Origin: Latescibacteria bacterium UBA6620
GTDB taxonomy: Bacteria; Latescibacterota; UBA2968
Assembly: GCA_002433075.1 (NCBI GenBank)
Contig: DJHM01000056.1
Coordinates: 37,399 to 101,398, forward strand
Reading direction: 5' to 3'
DNA length: 64,000 nt
Below, piece by piece: positions 53,601 through 61,979 of this stretch. Within the stretch, counting starts at the first letter, position 1; each line of letters opens with the position of its first letter. The notes below the pieces were generated by a model that saw only the letters and a list, made by a program, of their open reading frames with translations, was not told the origin of the DNA and ran no database searches. A program made the position numbers and the translations under genes.

Positions 53601-55380
53601 TCGGGAGATCACCGGCGGCACATCGTTTCTGTCTCAGGACGCCCTCTGTGCCGCCTTCGGAATCGGCGACGCCTTCACGATTGACACCTTGACCGTCCGA
53701 TGGCCGAGCGGGATCCTGCAACGTACGGATGGCATCAACGTACCCGTCAACGCCCTCTTTCCCATCGTCGAGGAGTCCCCCCCTCCCCCCGTGTCCGTAC
53801 GGCTGACATCGACCACACCCGCGCTTGTCGCCAACGGCGTCGCGGAAACCGAGATCACTGCCACGGCCATCGATGCCGTGGGTGACGTATCTCTGATCAG
53901 CGACCGAAATGCCCGGTTCAGCCTGGATTTCCTGAACGGTCAGATTCTGGCCCCAACCATCGTCCGCCTCCGAGACGGCCGTGCCACCGCCCGCTACCGG
54001 GCCGGAAACATCCCGGCCACCGTCACCGTCACGGCCGCCGTCGATGCACTGCCCGCCCAGAGTATCGAGATCCGGCTCGAAAGAGGGGTCCGCAATGCCG
54101 ACACCTCGATCGAAACCGTCGCCGGCACCGGAAACGCGGGCTTCAACGGAGACGGAGGGCCGGCTACGGAAGCCGATCTCCAACTTCCCCGAGCAGTCGC
54201 CATCGACAGCACGGGCACGATCTATGTCGCGGATTCGGGTAACAACAGACTGCGAGTCGTCGATCCAACAGGAACGATCACTCTGTTCGCGGGGACCGGG
54301 AGCGGCGGCGGCGCAGGGTCAGACGGCACGGACGGACCCGCGCTCGACGCGCCCATTGCGAACCCTCTGGGTCTCGCCCTTCTGCCCGACGGTAGCGTTC
54401 TGGTCAGCGAGTTCGGTAACCAGAAGGTCAGGCGGATCGAATCCGAGGGCTCGAGGATCATTAGAAACTTCGCTGGACGCGGTGTCGCCGCGTTCGGTGG
54501 TGACGGCGGGCCCGCAACACTTGCCAATCTCCAGTCTCCTGCCGGAATCACCATCGACACAGTCGGGAACGTCTACATCGCCGAACAATTCAACTTCCGT
54601 GTGCGTCGCGTCGACACCGATGGGTTGATCAACACGATTGCGGGCTCGTTCGGCGTCGGCTTCAGTGGGGACGGGTTTCCCGCCACTGCGGCTTCCTTGG
54701 ACCAGCCGACTGGAGTCGCGATCGACACCGCGGGCGCAGTCTACGTCGCCGATCAAGCGAACCACAGGATCCGGCGCATCGGGCCCGACGGTATCATCGC
54801 GACATTTGCCGGGACTGGAGAAAATGGCTTCTCGGGGGATGGTGGCCCTGCGATCTTCGCCCAGCTCAGCAACCCGAGAGACGTAATCATAGATCGTGGC
54901 AATCGACTTTATGTATCGGACTCGGGCAACGACCGGGTCCGCGTGATCGATCTCGCCACTCGCGTCATCCAGAGCGTCGCCGGATCCGGTTCGACGGGGA
55001 ACTCCGGCAGTCAGGGCATCGCTCTGACTTTTGGCCTCAACGATCCTAGGGGACTCGCCGTCGCGCCCGACTCCACAATCCTGATCGCCGATGCGGGTAA
55101 TAATCGGATCCTCCGACTCCGTGTCAATTACGCAGGTGAATCACCCCGAGTCGAGCCGCCCCCCGGCGGCACGGTCACCGGAGACTTCACCGGGGATGAC
55201 CGGGTCACCTTCGAAGACTTTCTGCTCTTTGCTCCCGCTTTTGGGTCGAGCAGCCAGGACTTCGACCTGAACGGAGACGGCTCCGTGGGCTTCGCCGATT
55301 TCCTCCTGTTCGTCGAAGCCTTCAGCGCAGATCTCAACGGCGGTAACGTGAGCACGCCGTTCCACACAATCCACCGATAG
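50626..55380 (+). CDS. Secreted mosaic protein: NHL, HYDIN-like, FG-GAP/ASPIC, Ig-like, NHL, dockerin-like
   Basis: 1584 residues. I set the start at CTG 50626, inside a 4-bp CTGA overlap with the previous stop: it yields a good signal peptide (KFTLHIVTLLAAWLLLVAPSLA), and no ATG, GTG or TTG occurs in frame until 50767, beyond it. Domains in order: NHL beta-propeller repeats (about 25-390, GGPATAAQLSRPQGV type); two choice-of-anchor D/HYDIN-like domains (about 400-600); seven FG-GAP/VCBS repeats with WADYDHDGDLDLYV (about 605-955); ASPIC/UnbV (about 958-1048); a Big/invasin-like Ig domain (about 1051-1155); a second NHL set (about 1158-1505); and a dockerin-like EF-hand pair (GDFTGDDRVTFEDFLLF and DFDLNGDGSVGFADFLLF, about 1515-1568). 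Likely extracellular or surface-bound; the calcium-binding C-terminus may anchor it. Confidence 0.85.
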   Translation: MKFTLHIVTLLAAWLLLVAPSLAQILPGDPGTIQTIAGGGTDAEGEDVPAKTALLNVPLGISVDTFGNIFVAETGGHRIRRIDGLTGNITTVAGNGTPGAQGDGGPATAAQLSRPQGVSVHSSGDLYIADSGNRVIRRVDAATGLIETFVGSGQLGEVPADILIPRELASFSEIVDVWTTESTVFIADGAIPGGGGNNIIIQARLGDSDVSRIAGTGNEEFSGDGSAAIDAGLSVEQMATTLDFFVFADFLNHRVRQLKVIVPEGDSIEVSVISTIAGRGLTLGDVLSGFTFSGDGGPATDARLQNPSGIAADETGNVYIADTQNHRVRAIEFDGSIVTLAGTGVFASDGDGELGFLTPVENPARLALDPNGDLLIVEPVSGKIRKLIDPTFRTAFMEIGREEIDFGAASLGVGKTDTLLVQNFGNSALNVLSVSIDNDRFTIPLELPAEVRPNEIFRVPILFQPEVQDQVIGNLVLETDDPFRPSVPIEVRGTGIVPDADLVPLSGTFVRTFTDASRTLTFRLSNVDEGLLLLREVALSDTTNFSVSFGDSIVATGDVLMISVTFQPTLDGEFAATMTIRTNDPDEPLFTVALSGTGQVGKPGGFLDVSTAMGVDDGGAAFGVAWADYDRDGDSDLYVVRSLQTNLLYRNDGGRFTERGSISGVNDGGDGSGAAWADYDHDGDLDLYVTNFSQPNRLYRQESNSSFTEVATAARVDNDGDGYGAAWADFDNDNDNDLYVANFGSNVFYRNEGSTFTEIASQLGVADSSSGVQPVFSDFDNDGDLDLFLANSGPNRYWVNEGGTFVDSTSIFSPADDGPSFGAAVGDYDNDGLIDLYVPYFGESNRLYQNQGGQFADVGFALSVNDPGLSRGAVWADFNNDGWHDIFVTNSGEPNRVYRSDGPVGGNVTFAEVAEEFGTDTIADSRGVALSDFDGDGGLDLFVAIQGGPDKLFQNQEADGNWVVVSPIGTVSSSDAIGTRIELVYNQTSRLIREITGGTSFLSQDALCAAFGIGDAFTIDTLTVRWPSGILQRTDGINVPVNALFPIVEESPPPPVSVRLTSTTPALVANGVAETEITATAIDAVGDVSLISDRNARFSLDFLNGQILAPTIVRLRDGRATARYRAGNIPATVTVTAAVDALPAQSIEIRLERGVRNADTSIETVAGTGNAGFNGDGGPATEADLQLPRAVAIDSTGTIYVADSGNNRLRVVDPTGTITLFAGTGSGGGAGSDGTDGPALDAPIANPLGLALLPDGSVLVSEFGNQKVRRIESEGSRIIRNFAGRGVAAFGGDGGPATLANLQSPAGITIDTVGNVYIAEQFNFRVRRVDTDGLINTIAGSFGVGFSGDGFPATAASLDQPTGVAIDTAGAVYVADQANHRIRRIGPDGIIATFAGTGENGFSGDGGPAIFAQLSNPRDVIIDRGNRLYVSDSGNDRVRVIDLATRVIQSVAGSGSTGNSGSQGIALTFGLNDPRGLAVAPDSTILIADAGNNRILRLRVNYAGESPRVEPPPGGTVTGDFTGDDRVTFEDFLLFAPAFGSSSQDFDLNGDGSVGFADFLLFVEAFSADLNGGNVSTPFHTIHR

Positions 55381-56000
55381 TGAGCGCACCCGTCGTCCTA
55401 CCCGACCTTGGTGGTTTCTCCAGCGCAGTCTCGTGCGTTGAATCGGGCGGCGTGCTCGCCTTTCCGACCGAGACCGTTTATGGCATTGGTGTCGATCCGT
55501 TCAACGACGACGCTATCCAGCGAGTATTCGACATCAAGGGCCGCGATGTTGCTTCGGCCCTCCCCATTCTTGTTTCTTCACCGGAACAGCTCAGCCGAGT
55601 GGTCAGCGGCGTCACGCCCAATGGTCTGAAGCTCATGGAGCGCTTCTGGCCAGGGCCGTTAACACTGGTACTCCCCGCCCATCCCGAACTTCCCTCTGCT
55701 CTAACGGGTGGCCTTCCCACGATCGCCGTTCGTCAGTCCAGTTCCGCAACCGCCGCTGCCCTCGTCGATCATCTCGAGGGGCCCTTGACTGCGACCAGCG
55801 CCAATCGTTCGGGACAACCTCCGTGCACGTCGGCCCATGAAGTTGAGGACGCCCTCGGGAACGACATTGACCTCATCCTCGACGGAGGACCGACGACAAC
55901 GCTGACGCCATCAACCCTCGTCGATGTCACAGGTCCGGCGATCGAAGTCCTTCGTCCCGGTCCACTTACCGAGACTGCCATCCTGGCGGCGCTATACTAA
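55380..56000 (+). CDS. L-threonylcarbamoyladenylate synthase (Sua5/YrdC family)
   Basis: 206 residues. Makes threonylcarbamoyl-AMP for t6A37 modification of tRNA. Signatures: GGVLAFPTETVYGIGVDPFN, RVFDIKGRD, RFWPGPLTLVLPA and ATSANRSGQPP. It has the YrdC domain only, without the C-terminal Sua5 extension. GTG 55380 shares one base with the mosaic-protein stop (TAGTG). Last gene before the terminator at 56004. Confidence 0.93.
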   Translation: MSAPVVLPDLGGFSSAVSCVESGGVLAFPTETVYGIGVDPFNDDAIQRVFDIKGRDVASALPILVSSPEQLSRVVSGVTPNGLKLMERFWPGPLTLVLPAHPELPSALTGGLPTIAVRQSSSATAAALVDHLEGPLTATSANRSGQPPCTSAHEVEDALGNDIDLILDGGPTTTLTPSTLVDVTGPAIEVLRPGPLTETAILAALY

Positions 56001-56033
56001 AAAAAGCCACCGAACTCGCTCGCTCGGTGGCTT
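55999..56033. terminator. Intrinsic terminator after the YrdC gene
   Basis: Stem AAGCCACCGA (56004-56013) with TCGGTGGCTT (56024-56033) and a 10-nt loop. Seven A at 55999-56005 give a U-run on the minus strand; the plus strand has only a short T stretch. It lies between the plus operon and the minus-strand HD-GYP pseudogene. Confidence 0.75.
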
Positions 56034-56061
56034 CACTGCATCGAATTCCCTCCAGATCAGG

Positions 56062-57617
56062 TCAGATGTCGACCTGGTCCTCACACAACTCCGCCTCCAC
56101 GTAGTCCTTCAGCACATTCCCGTTGCGCACGAGTGTCACGATGCGCTCGTCCAGTTCTCCATCTTCGACCATGCTATCCGGGATCCTCAGTGCCTGAGAT
56201 AACGGCATGGGTTTCCTGTAAGGCCGATCGGGCGCTGTCAGGGCTCGAACACATCTGCCACGGCCAAGATACGGGCCTGGAGAGCCAGTTGATCGCCCTT
56301 CAGCCCCTGGGGATATCCCTCCCCATTCAGCTTCTCGTGATGCCCACCCGCGTATTCAGCCACGCGGCTCAGCGACTTCGAGAACGTAAGTTGCGACAGC
56401 ATCTTGATGCTGACCGCGGCGTGGTTAGAGATCACATCGCGCTCGTTGTTCGTCAGTGTTCCTTTCCGAATCGACAGGTTCATCAACTCGTCCTCAGACA
56501 AAGCAGGAACCTCTTCCCCGTCGAGCCGAACCTGTTTGGCTACAATCTGCTTCAGGCGGTCGATATCAACGTCCTCCATGAACTCACCGCCGGTGTTGCA
56601 CGTTGTGATGAAGGCGATGTCTTCATTCAGCTGATCGGTCGATTCCGGAGGCGTCTCATCCGACTCACCCAGAGATTTCAACCGGGCCTTCAGACCCGCG
56701 ATTTCGACATCCCGTTTCAGGACCTCCCATCGCGTCTGAACCGTCTATATCCGGTCGTGAATGGTTTCCAGCTTGGTGGACTTGTCGACCACGTACTCGC
56801 GTGTCGTGATCTTGTCCACGTCGCGCATCCAGGCGGCGATTCTAAGCTCGTTAAGTTCATCCTCCGAGAAACAGACTTCCGACCACTCCCCTTCGTCAGA
56901 ATCGATCGCCCTTGCAATCACCATCGTCAGGTCCGCAAGACGCCGAACGTGACCCGCCGTGTAAGGGGACTTTTCGTTGATCGCGGTTGCCGTCTCTTTG
57001 ATGAACGCATCGAACAGATTCTGGAGATCGACAATGAGTTGCGCATTCGTCAGGGCAACCGCGGCCTGAGAGGCCAAAGCACTGACGAGATCCTCGAACT
57101 CGCCGAAAAAAGCGATGACACCGCCACCGCCCTCATCCGTCGCATTAATCAACTGGAGGACACCGATGATGTCATCCTCGTGGTTCCTCATCGGGACGAC
57201 GAGCATCGACTGGAAGCGATACCCCGCCGATTCATCATAGGCGCGAGTGCCGGAAAAGTCGAAACCCTCGGCTTCGTAGACGTCGGGGATGTTGACCGGG
57301 TCGACTGTATTCGCCACGTGGGCGGACACGTTCTACCGATTGGGTTGGCCTTCCACAGAGAGAGGAACAGGAGGCAGCTGAATGGGCTCGCCGGAGATCC
57401 CGCCTTTGCGAGTGCCCATCGTGCCGCTCTGGAGGATCTTCCAATCTAGGGACTTACCGGCTGGACTCACTACATACAACGTCCCGCCGTCTGCGAGCGT
57501 CAGCCCGCGGGACTCGTCAACGATCATCTCGAGCAGAACTTCAATGTTCCGCTCGCTCGAAAGCGCGATTCCGATCCTGACCAGGTTCTGAACCTGGGTT
57601 TTCAGGTCACGATTCAT
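56062..57617 (-). pseudogene. Decayed GAF/HD-GYP-type gene (two amber codons, one frameshift)
   Basis: Read in one frame from ATG 57617, the sequence is a GAF plus HD-GYP protein (about 518 codons). The GAF domain (ADGGTLYVVSPAGKS; GFDFSGTRAYDESAGY) is cut by TAG at 57333-57335. The linker and HD region (DKSTKLETIHDRI) are cut by TAG at 56745-56747. After ARILAVADVFE one base is missing near 56241-56244; in the shifted frame the family-typical tail resumes (LTAPDRPYRKPMPLSQAL) and ends at TGA 56062-56064. The HD motif expected as WLHDCGK reads WMRDVDK, so the catalytic His is lost too. The GYP part (GGHHEKLNGEGYP) is intact. TAG serves as an ordinary stop for many healthy genes here, so recoding is unlikely. 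It would once have been a cyclic-di-GMP-type phosphodiesterase or signalling protein. Confidence 0.85.
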
Positions 57618-57701
57618 GGAGGCACCCTGACATATCCATTCTCCAAGTGGACTCAGCGAGAAAAGAGCCTGTCAAGAAGCCCCGTACCCCACCCGGCCAG
57701 G

Positions 57702-58265
57702 TCAGTCCGAGGATCGGCTGCTGAAAGTTTCAAGCTTGTCTTGCTGTGCGACCGAACGGTTCTGAAGCAAACGGCGAAGCAGACTCGACCCCTTGTCGAA
57801 ATCACGGAACATTCGCCCGTAGCCGCCTCCGGTCGATCCATCCCGGATTCGACTCAGTTCCGCTTTGGTGAACTGGGGGGCCCTAATTACAGATGGCGAA
57901 CCGAGCGCCGAAAAGGACGGGTCAGGGCGAAATTCGGCATCGATCCGAGTGCGTTCCGCCTCGCTGAACTCCGTGATCCGGTTAAGGTGTGCCATCACAC
58001 TCGCGCTGAACCGGGTCGCCGTACGTATCCGACTGGCCACTTCGTCCGGGTGGATCGACATTCGTCGGATGACAGCTTCATCCGCATCTCTCGTCGTTCG
58101 GCGCCGAATCGCCTGCTGCACATCCGCAGAGTGAATCGACGAACGAAGGAGACGTTGAAGATCCGGGCCAGACAGCGTCGAATATCCCTGAATCACGTCG
58201 CCTGTTCCGCCCCACGCCACCCCCACCACCAGGGTCAGGAGGACGCCTGCGTAGAATGCACTCAC
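57702..58265 (-). CDS. Small exported protein of unknown function
   Basis: 187 residues. N-terminal signal peptide (SAFYAGVLLTLVVGVAWG). The mature part is helical, charged and Arg/Ser-rich (DLQRLLRSSIHSADVQQAI; DEVASRIRTATRFSASVMAH) with a low-complexity end. No known domain. Its start overlaps the recD2 stop by 4 bp, so it is co-transcribed and translationally coupled with a DNA helicase, an unexpected pairing. Probably periplasmic; no function assigned. Confidence 0.7.
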   Translation of the reverse strand: MSAFYAGVLLTLVVGVAWGGTGDVIQGYSTLSGPDLQRLLRSSIHSADVQQAIRRRTTRDADEAVIRRMSIHPDEVASRIRTATRFSASVMAHLNRITEFSEAERTRIDAEFRPDPSFSALGSPSVIRAPQFTKAELSRIRDGSTGGGYGRMFRDFDKGSSLLRRLLQNRSVAQQDKLETFSSRSSD

Positions 58266-60427
58266 GAAGGAACCTCCGGGCTGAGCATGGCCGAAAGCCG
58301 TGTGTCCAGCGTCGTAAATCGTTCGGCCACGGCGTTGTTCTCGACCGCCATCTCCATTGCTTTCCGCGACCCGACCATCACCACGAGTTCGCGAGCCCTC
58401 GTGATCGCCGTGTAGATTAGGTTTCGCTGAAGCATGACATAATGCTGTGTCGTCACCGGCATGACGATCGCCCTGAATTCGGAGCCCTGGCTCTTGTGGA
58501 CACTGATCGCGTAGGCCAGGACGATTTCATCGAGGTCGGAGAAGTCATACGGCACGGTCCGGCCGCCGAAGTCGATCGCGACTTCCTGATCAGTCTGGCG
58601 AATCTCACGTATCCTGCCGATGTCTCCGTTGAAGACATCGCGATTGTAGTTATTTCGAATCTGCATCACCTTGTCACCCCGACGCAGTCGAAGCCCTCCC
58701 CTGATGAGTTCCTGCCCTGTCCCGTTGAGTCGATCCTGAAGCCTCTCGTTCAGCGCGTTGGCTCCAGTTTCTCCACGATACATGGGCGACAGAACCTGGA
58801 TGTCGTCGATCGGATCCAGGCTATAACTGCCCGGCAGTCTCTGCGCACAGAGATCGGCGATCGTATTCGACACGTCTTCGGGGGAATTTGACTCCAGGAA
58901 GAAGAAGTCCGAATCCCTGCCATGACGCAGATCGGGCACTTCCCCGCTGTTGATCTCGTGGGCGCTCATCACGATCCGGCTGGATTGTGCCTGCCGGAAC
59001 ACCTGATCGAGTCGAACCGTAGCCACGACCCCCGAGAGAATGACGTCTCGCAACACACTCCCGGGCCCGACCGACGGCAGTTGATCCGTGTCGCCCACCA
59101 GAACGATGGATGCGCTCACTGGAACCGCCCTCAACAGGCTGTTCATCAGGAACACGTCCACCATAGAGATCTCATCGACAACAATGGCGTCGATCTCCAA
59201 TGGATTCTCGAAATCTCGCTCGAATCCCCCACCGGGCCTGGACCCCAGAAGACGGTGGATGGTGCTGGCCTCCCGCCCCGTTGTCTCCTGCATACGCTTG
59301 GCCGCGCGGCCTGTGGGGGCCGCCAGCGCGACCTTCTTCTTCCGAGCCTCCAATAGCCATAAAAGGCCTCGAACCGTCGTCGTCTTGCCCGTGCCGGGCC
59401 CGCCTGTCAGAACCAGGCCGTTGTGATCCAGCGCTTTCACCAGCGCCTCTCGCTGTCGCCCCGCGAACTTCACGTCGTGGCGGATCTCGATGGTATCGAT
59501 CTCGTCCCCTACGTCCCCCGTTTCGATTCGGCTGATCTGGCTACACTGAAACAGTCGGGTCGCGACCCCTTTTTCCGCATAATAGAGTGGCGGCAGATAG
59601 ACTCGTGACTCCTCCTCGACCAGATCCTCCGCTTCGATCAACCGGCTCAGCCCGGAATCGACGAGATCCGGAGTCACCCCCAGGGCCTCTGCCGTCATTT
59701 CCACGGCAAGCTCACGCGGAAGGTAGACGTGGCCCTGATCGTCTGACGCCGTCGTCAGAACATGCCTGATTCCTGCCTCGACGCGCGTCTCGGAGTCCCG
59801 AGCGACCCCCATATTCTGAGCGATACGGTCGGCGGTCAGAAAACCGATCCCCCAGACGTCGCTCGACAGTCGATAGGGGTTCTCACGCAAAAGCGGCACA
59901 GCCTTCTGGCCGTACCGCTTCCAGATCTTGACAGCGTGCCCGGTCGCAACATCGTGCGATTGCAGGAACACCATCACCCCGTGGATTTCTTTCTGGGCTT
60001 TCCAGGCCGCAGTGATCATTCGCGCGCGCTTGGGACCCAGACCTTCGACTTCCTTCAGACGACCGGGTTCGTGTTCGATTACCTCGAGTGCGTCCTTACC
60101 AAACCGATCGACAATGCGCCCGGCCATCACCGGACCGATCCCCTTGATCAACCCCGATCCCAGATATCGCCGCACACCCTCGACCGTCGAAGGGTGGACG
60201 GTTTCGTAGTGATCGATCTTGAACTGGCGTCCGTATTCCGCGTGCGAACCCCAGTCCCCTTCCATCACGACGCTCTCGCCGGCCGCCAGGGACATCGTTT
60301 CGCCCACGACGGTCACGAGCCCGTCGCTACCTGCGCGCCCCTCCTCGGGCCGCAGTCGGGCGACCGTGAATCCGGTCTCTTCGTTCTGAAACGTGATGCG
60401 CTCGATCGTCCCCTTCAGCCTGGCCAT
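58262..60427 (-). CDS. recD2: RecD2-type ATP-dependent DNA helicase
   Basis: 721 residues, usual for stand-alone RecD2 (SF1B, 5'-3'), which acts in repair and recombination without RecBC. N-terminal OB-like start RLKGTIERITFQNEETGFTV, tandem helix-hairpin-helix segment (SGLIKGIGPVMAGRI; VEGLGPKRARMI), Walker A LTGGPGTGKTTTVRG (about 344), Walker B VVDEISMVDVFLM, and the C-terminal motif VI AYAISVHKSQGSEF with YTAITRARELVV. ATG 60427. It follows nagA by 10 bp. Confidence 0.95.
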   Translation of the reverse strand: MARLKGTIERITFQNEETGFTVARLRPEEGRAGSDGLVTVVGETMSLAAGESVVMEGDWGSHAEYGRQFKIDHYETVHPSTVEGVRRYLGSGLIKGIGPVMAGRIVDRFGKDALEVIEHEPGRLKEVEGLGPKRARMITAAWKAQKEIHGVMVFLQSHDVATGHAVKIWKRYGQKAVPLLRENPYRLSSDVWGIGFLTADRIAQNMGVARDSETRVEAGIRHVLTTASDDQGHVYLPRELAVEMTAEALGVTPDLVDSGLSRLIEAEDLVEEESRVYLPPLYYAEKGVATRLFQCSQISRIETGDVGDEIDTIEIRHDVKFAGRQREALVKALDHNGLVLTGGPGTGKTTTVRGLLWLLEARKKKVALAAPTGRAAKRMQETTGREASTIHRLLGSRPGGGFERDFENPLEIDAIVVDEISMVDVFLMNSLLRAVPVSASIVLVGDTDQLPSVGPGSVLRDVILSGVVATVRLDQVFRQAQSSRIVMSAHEINSGEVPDLRHGRDSDFFFLESNSPEDVSNTIADLCAQRLPGSYSLDPIDDIQVLSPMYRGETGANALNERLQDRLNGTGQELIRGGLRLRRGDKVMQIRNNYNRDVFNGDIGRIREIRQTDQEVAIDFGGRTVPYDFSDLDEIVLAYAISVHKSQGSEFRAIVMPVTTQHYVMLQRNLIYTAITRARELVVMVGSRKAMEMAVENNAVAERFTTLDTRLSAMLSPEVPS

Positions 60428-60437
60428 ACGCCCGCCG

Positions 60438-61610
60438 TCACGATGCCGTGTAGACTGTGCGCCCTTTCACGATTGTCCCGACAACGTCGAGGGTGTCCTG
60501 TCCCGGGGCCCAACGAAAGAGACTGAGCGTCGCCTCCTGGCTCGGTTCAACCCGGCCGACGTGGTCTTCCTGTCCTAACAGCCGGGCCGGGTTGGAAGTC
60601 GCCACGTCGATCGCATCTTCCAGAGTCGCGTCCGTGAAGGAGACCATATTCGGGATTCCCCTGTCAAGAAACAGCCCGGCACCTGCCAGGTAGGGAGTTC
60701 CCGCCAGCGAAATCTTGCCGTTCTCGTGAAGTTCGACACCCCCGTCACCAGTCGTGTTCCCGTAGACGCCGGGTTCCAGACCCGCGATCGAAGCTATGTC
60801 GCTCACGATGCACGTCCGTTCCTTACCCTTCCCCCGATAGAACGTCTTCAACACCGAGGGCGGGAGATGGTGCCCGTCCGGAATGATTCCCGCCCAGAGT
60901 TCATCCGACCCGAGCTGTTCCCAGATGTAGTTGGGGTGCCGAGGCATCATCGCGTGGGCGCCGTTCCCCAGGTGGGTCGACATGCGTGCACCCACGGCAA
61001 CCGCCTCCCTGATCCGTTCTGGCGGAGCCCCGGAATGCCCGATCGAGATCACGACGCCTGTCGCCGACGCCTTTTCGATGAACTCGAGGGCTCCATCCCG
61101 TTCAGGTGCAAGGGTGAAGATGCAGATGCGCCCTCCGGCCGCATCCTGGTATCGCTGAAATTCATCCCAGTCAGGATCGCGCGTGTGCTGAAGCGGATGG
61201 GCGCCACGCGGCCCGTCCTCCGAAGAGATGTACGGCCCTTCAACGTGAAAGCCCGCGAACGAGTCTTCCGCGTTCTCAGATTGCTCACACGCGTCGGCCA
61301 GCAACTTCAGGCCATTCACGGCATCTTCGGCCGAGGATGTCGTCACAGTCGGGCACCATCGTGCCGTTCCTCGTCGATACATCCATTCCGTCGTTTCAAT
61401 AGCCTGCTCGACGGTCAGGTCTTCGGCCTTATAGCTGATGCCCCCGACGCCGTTCACCTGGACATCACAGATGCCCGAAGTGACCCACACGTCGTCCCCG
61501 CCCAAGGCGCCGGACGTTGCCGGTCCATCTTCGACCCGGTCGATCTTGCCGTCCGACACGTGCACGTTGACCGTCGAACCGTTTCCAACCAGTTTCCCTC
61601 GAATAACCAT
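60438..61610 (-). CDS. nagA: N-acetylglucosamine-6-phosphate deacetylase
   Basis: 390 residues of the amidohydrolase superfamily. It removes acetate from GlcNAc-6-phosphate for amino-sugar catabolism or wall recycling. The first metal HxH is replaced by VQVNGVGG, as in the E. coli-type single-metal enzyme (there VQLNG). The Glu ligand is in FHVEGPYIS, the His ligands in ISIGHSGAP and STHLGNGAHAM, and the catalytic Asp in CIVSDIASIAG. ATG 61610 is preferred over a TTG seven codons upstream, with GGGGGA near it. No nagB or transporter is adjacent. Confidence 0.9.
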   Translation of the reverse strand: MVIRGKLVGNGSTVNVHVSDGKIDRVEDGPATSGALGGDDVWVTSGICDVQVNGVGGISYKAEDLTVEQAIETTEWMYRRGTARWCPTVTTSSAEDAVNGLKLLADACEQSENAEDSFAGFHVEGPYISSEDGPRGAHPLQHTRDPDWDEFQRYQDAAGGRICIFTLAPERDGALEFIEKASATGVVISIGHSGAPPERIREAVAVGARMSTHLGNGAHAMMPRHPNYIWEQLGSDELWAGIIPDGHHLPPSVLKTFYRGKGKERTCIVSDIASIAGLEPGVYGNTTGDGGVELHENGKISLAGTPYLAGAGLFLDRGIPNMVSFTDATLEDAIDVATSNPARLLGQEDHVGRVEPSQEATLSLFRWAPGQDTLDVVGTIVKGRTVYTAS

Positions 61611-61691
61611 GAATCCCCCTGGAACACTCAACCTAAATTCCTGCTACACCACAAAATAGAGGCTCGCAGGGGCACGAGCAAGATTGCGGTG

Positions 61692-61979
61692 TCACTCTTC
61701 GAAACGAGCCTTGAGTTCTGCCGCCACTTCATCTTGAGATCCTGCCATCTCCGTGCGCTCCGACCACTTCCATCCCTCCAGGTAGGCCTCAGTGTCAACC
61801 AGACCTTCTTCCATCGCAACTCGATCGATCTCAACCTGGTACCTGTCCGGCAGCTTGTAAGAACGCGAGCGATTCCCGTCGAACACCCTGAACTGAGCCG
61901 GAAGGTCTCGCCAGTATAGAATCTGGTACTCAGCCATTGTGAGCTCGCCCAGGCGTACCGTGCTCGCCGACCCACCCAT
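61692..61979 (-). CDS. Small conserved protein of the 'virulence factor' family (PF13769-like)
   Basis: 95 residues. The core AEYQILYWRDLPAQFRVFDG followed by KLPDRYQVEIDRVAM and TEAYLEGWKWSER matches the small conserved family annotated only as virulence factor. From memory, its homologues often sit beside corrinoid methyltransferase and methylene-THF-reductase-like genes, and here it follows directly (TGA then ATG) the homocysteine methyltransferase gene and its corrinoid activator. A role in methyl-group metabolism is therefore more likely than virulence; that is inference. MAEYQ, 14 codons later, is an alternative start. Confidence 0.75.
   Translation of the reverse strand: MGGSASTVRLGELTMAEYQILYWRDLPAQFRVFDGNRSRSYKLPDRYQVEIDRVAMEEGLVDTEAYLEGWKWSERTEMAGSQDEVAAELKARFEE

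Noticed and set aside
56133..57449. A long open frame on the plus strand opposite the HD-GYP pseudogene
   Set aside because: It is the antisense shadow of a recognisable gene; composition is Arg/His/Leu-rich with no domain, and the sense strand explains the sequence fully.
56062..57617. Amber (TAG) recoding, for example pyrrolysine, in the HD-GYP gene
   Set aside because: Several healthy genes end in TAG, the gene also has a frameshift and a lost catalytic His, and the replaced positions look like ordinary Gln/Glu-type codons.
59762..60526. Long plus-strand open frame opposite recD2
   Set aside because: Antisense to the N-terminal part of recD2; no domain, start or ribosome site of its own.
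60726..61919. Long plus-strand open frame opposite nagA
   Set aside because: Antisense to a full-length, motif-complete nagA; no recognisable domain.
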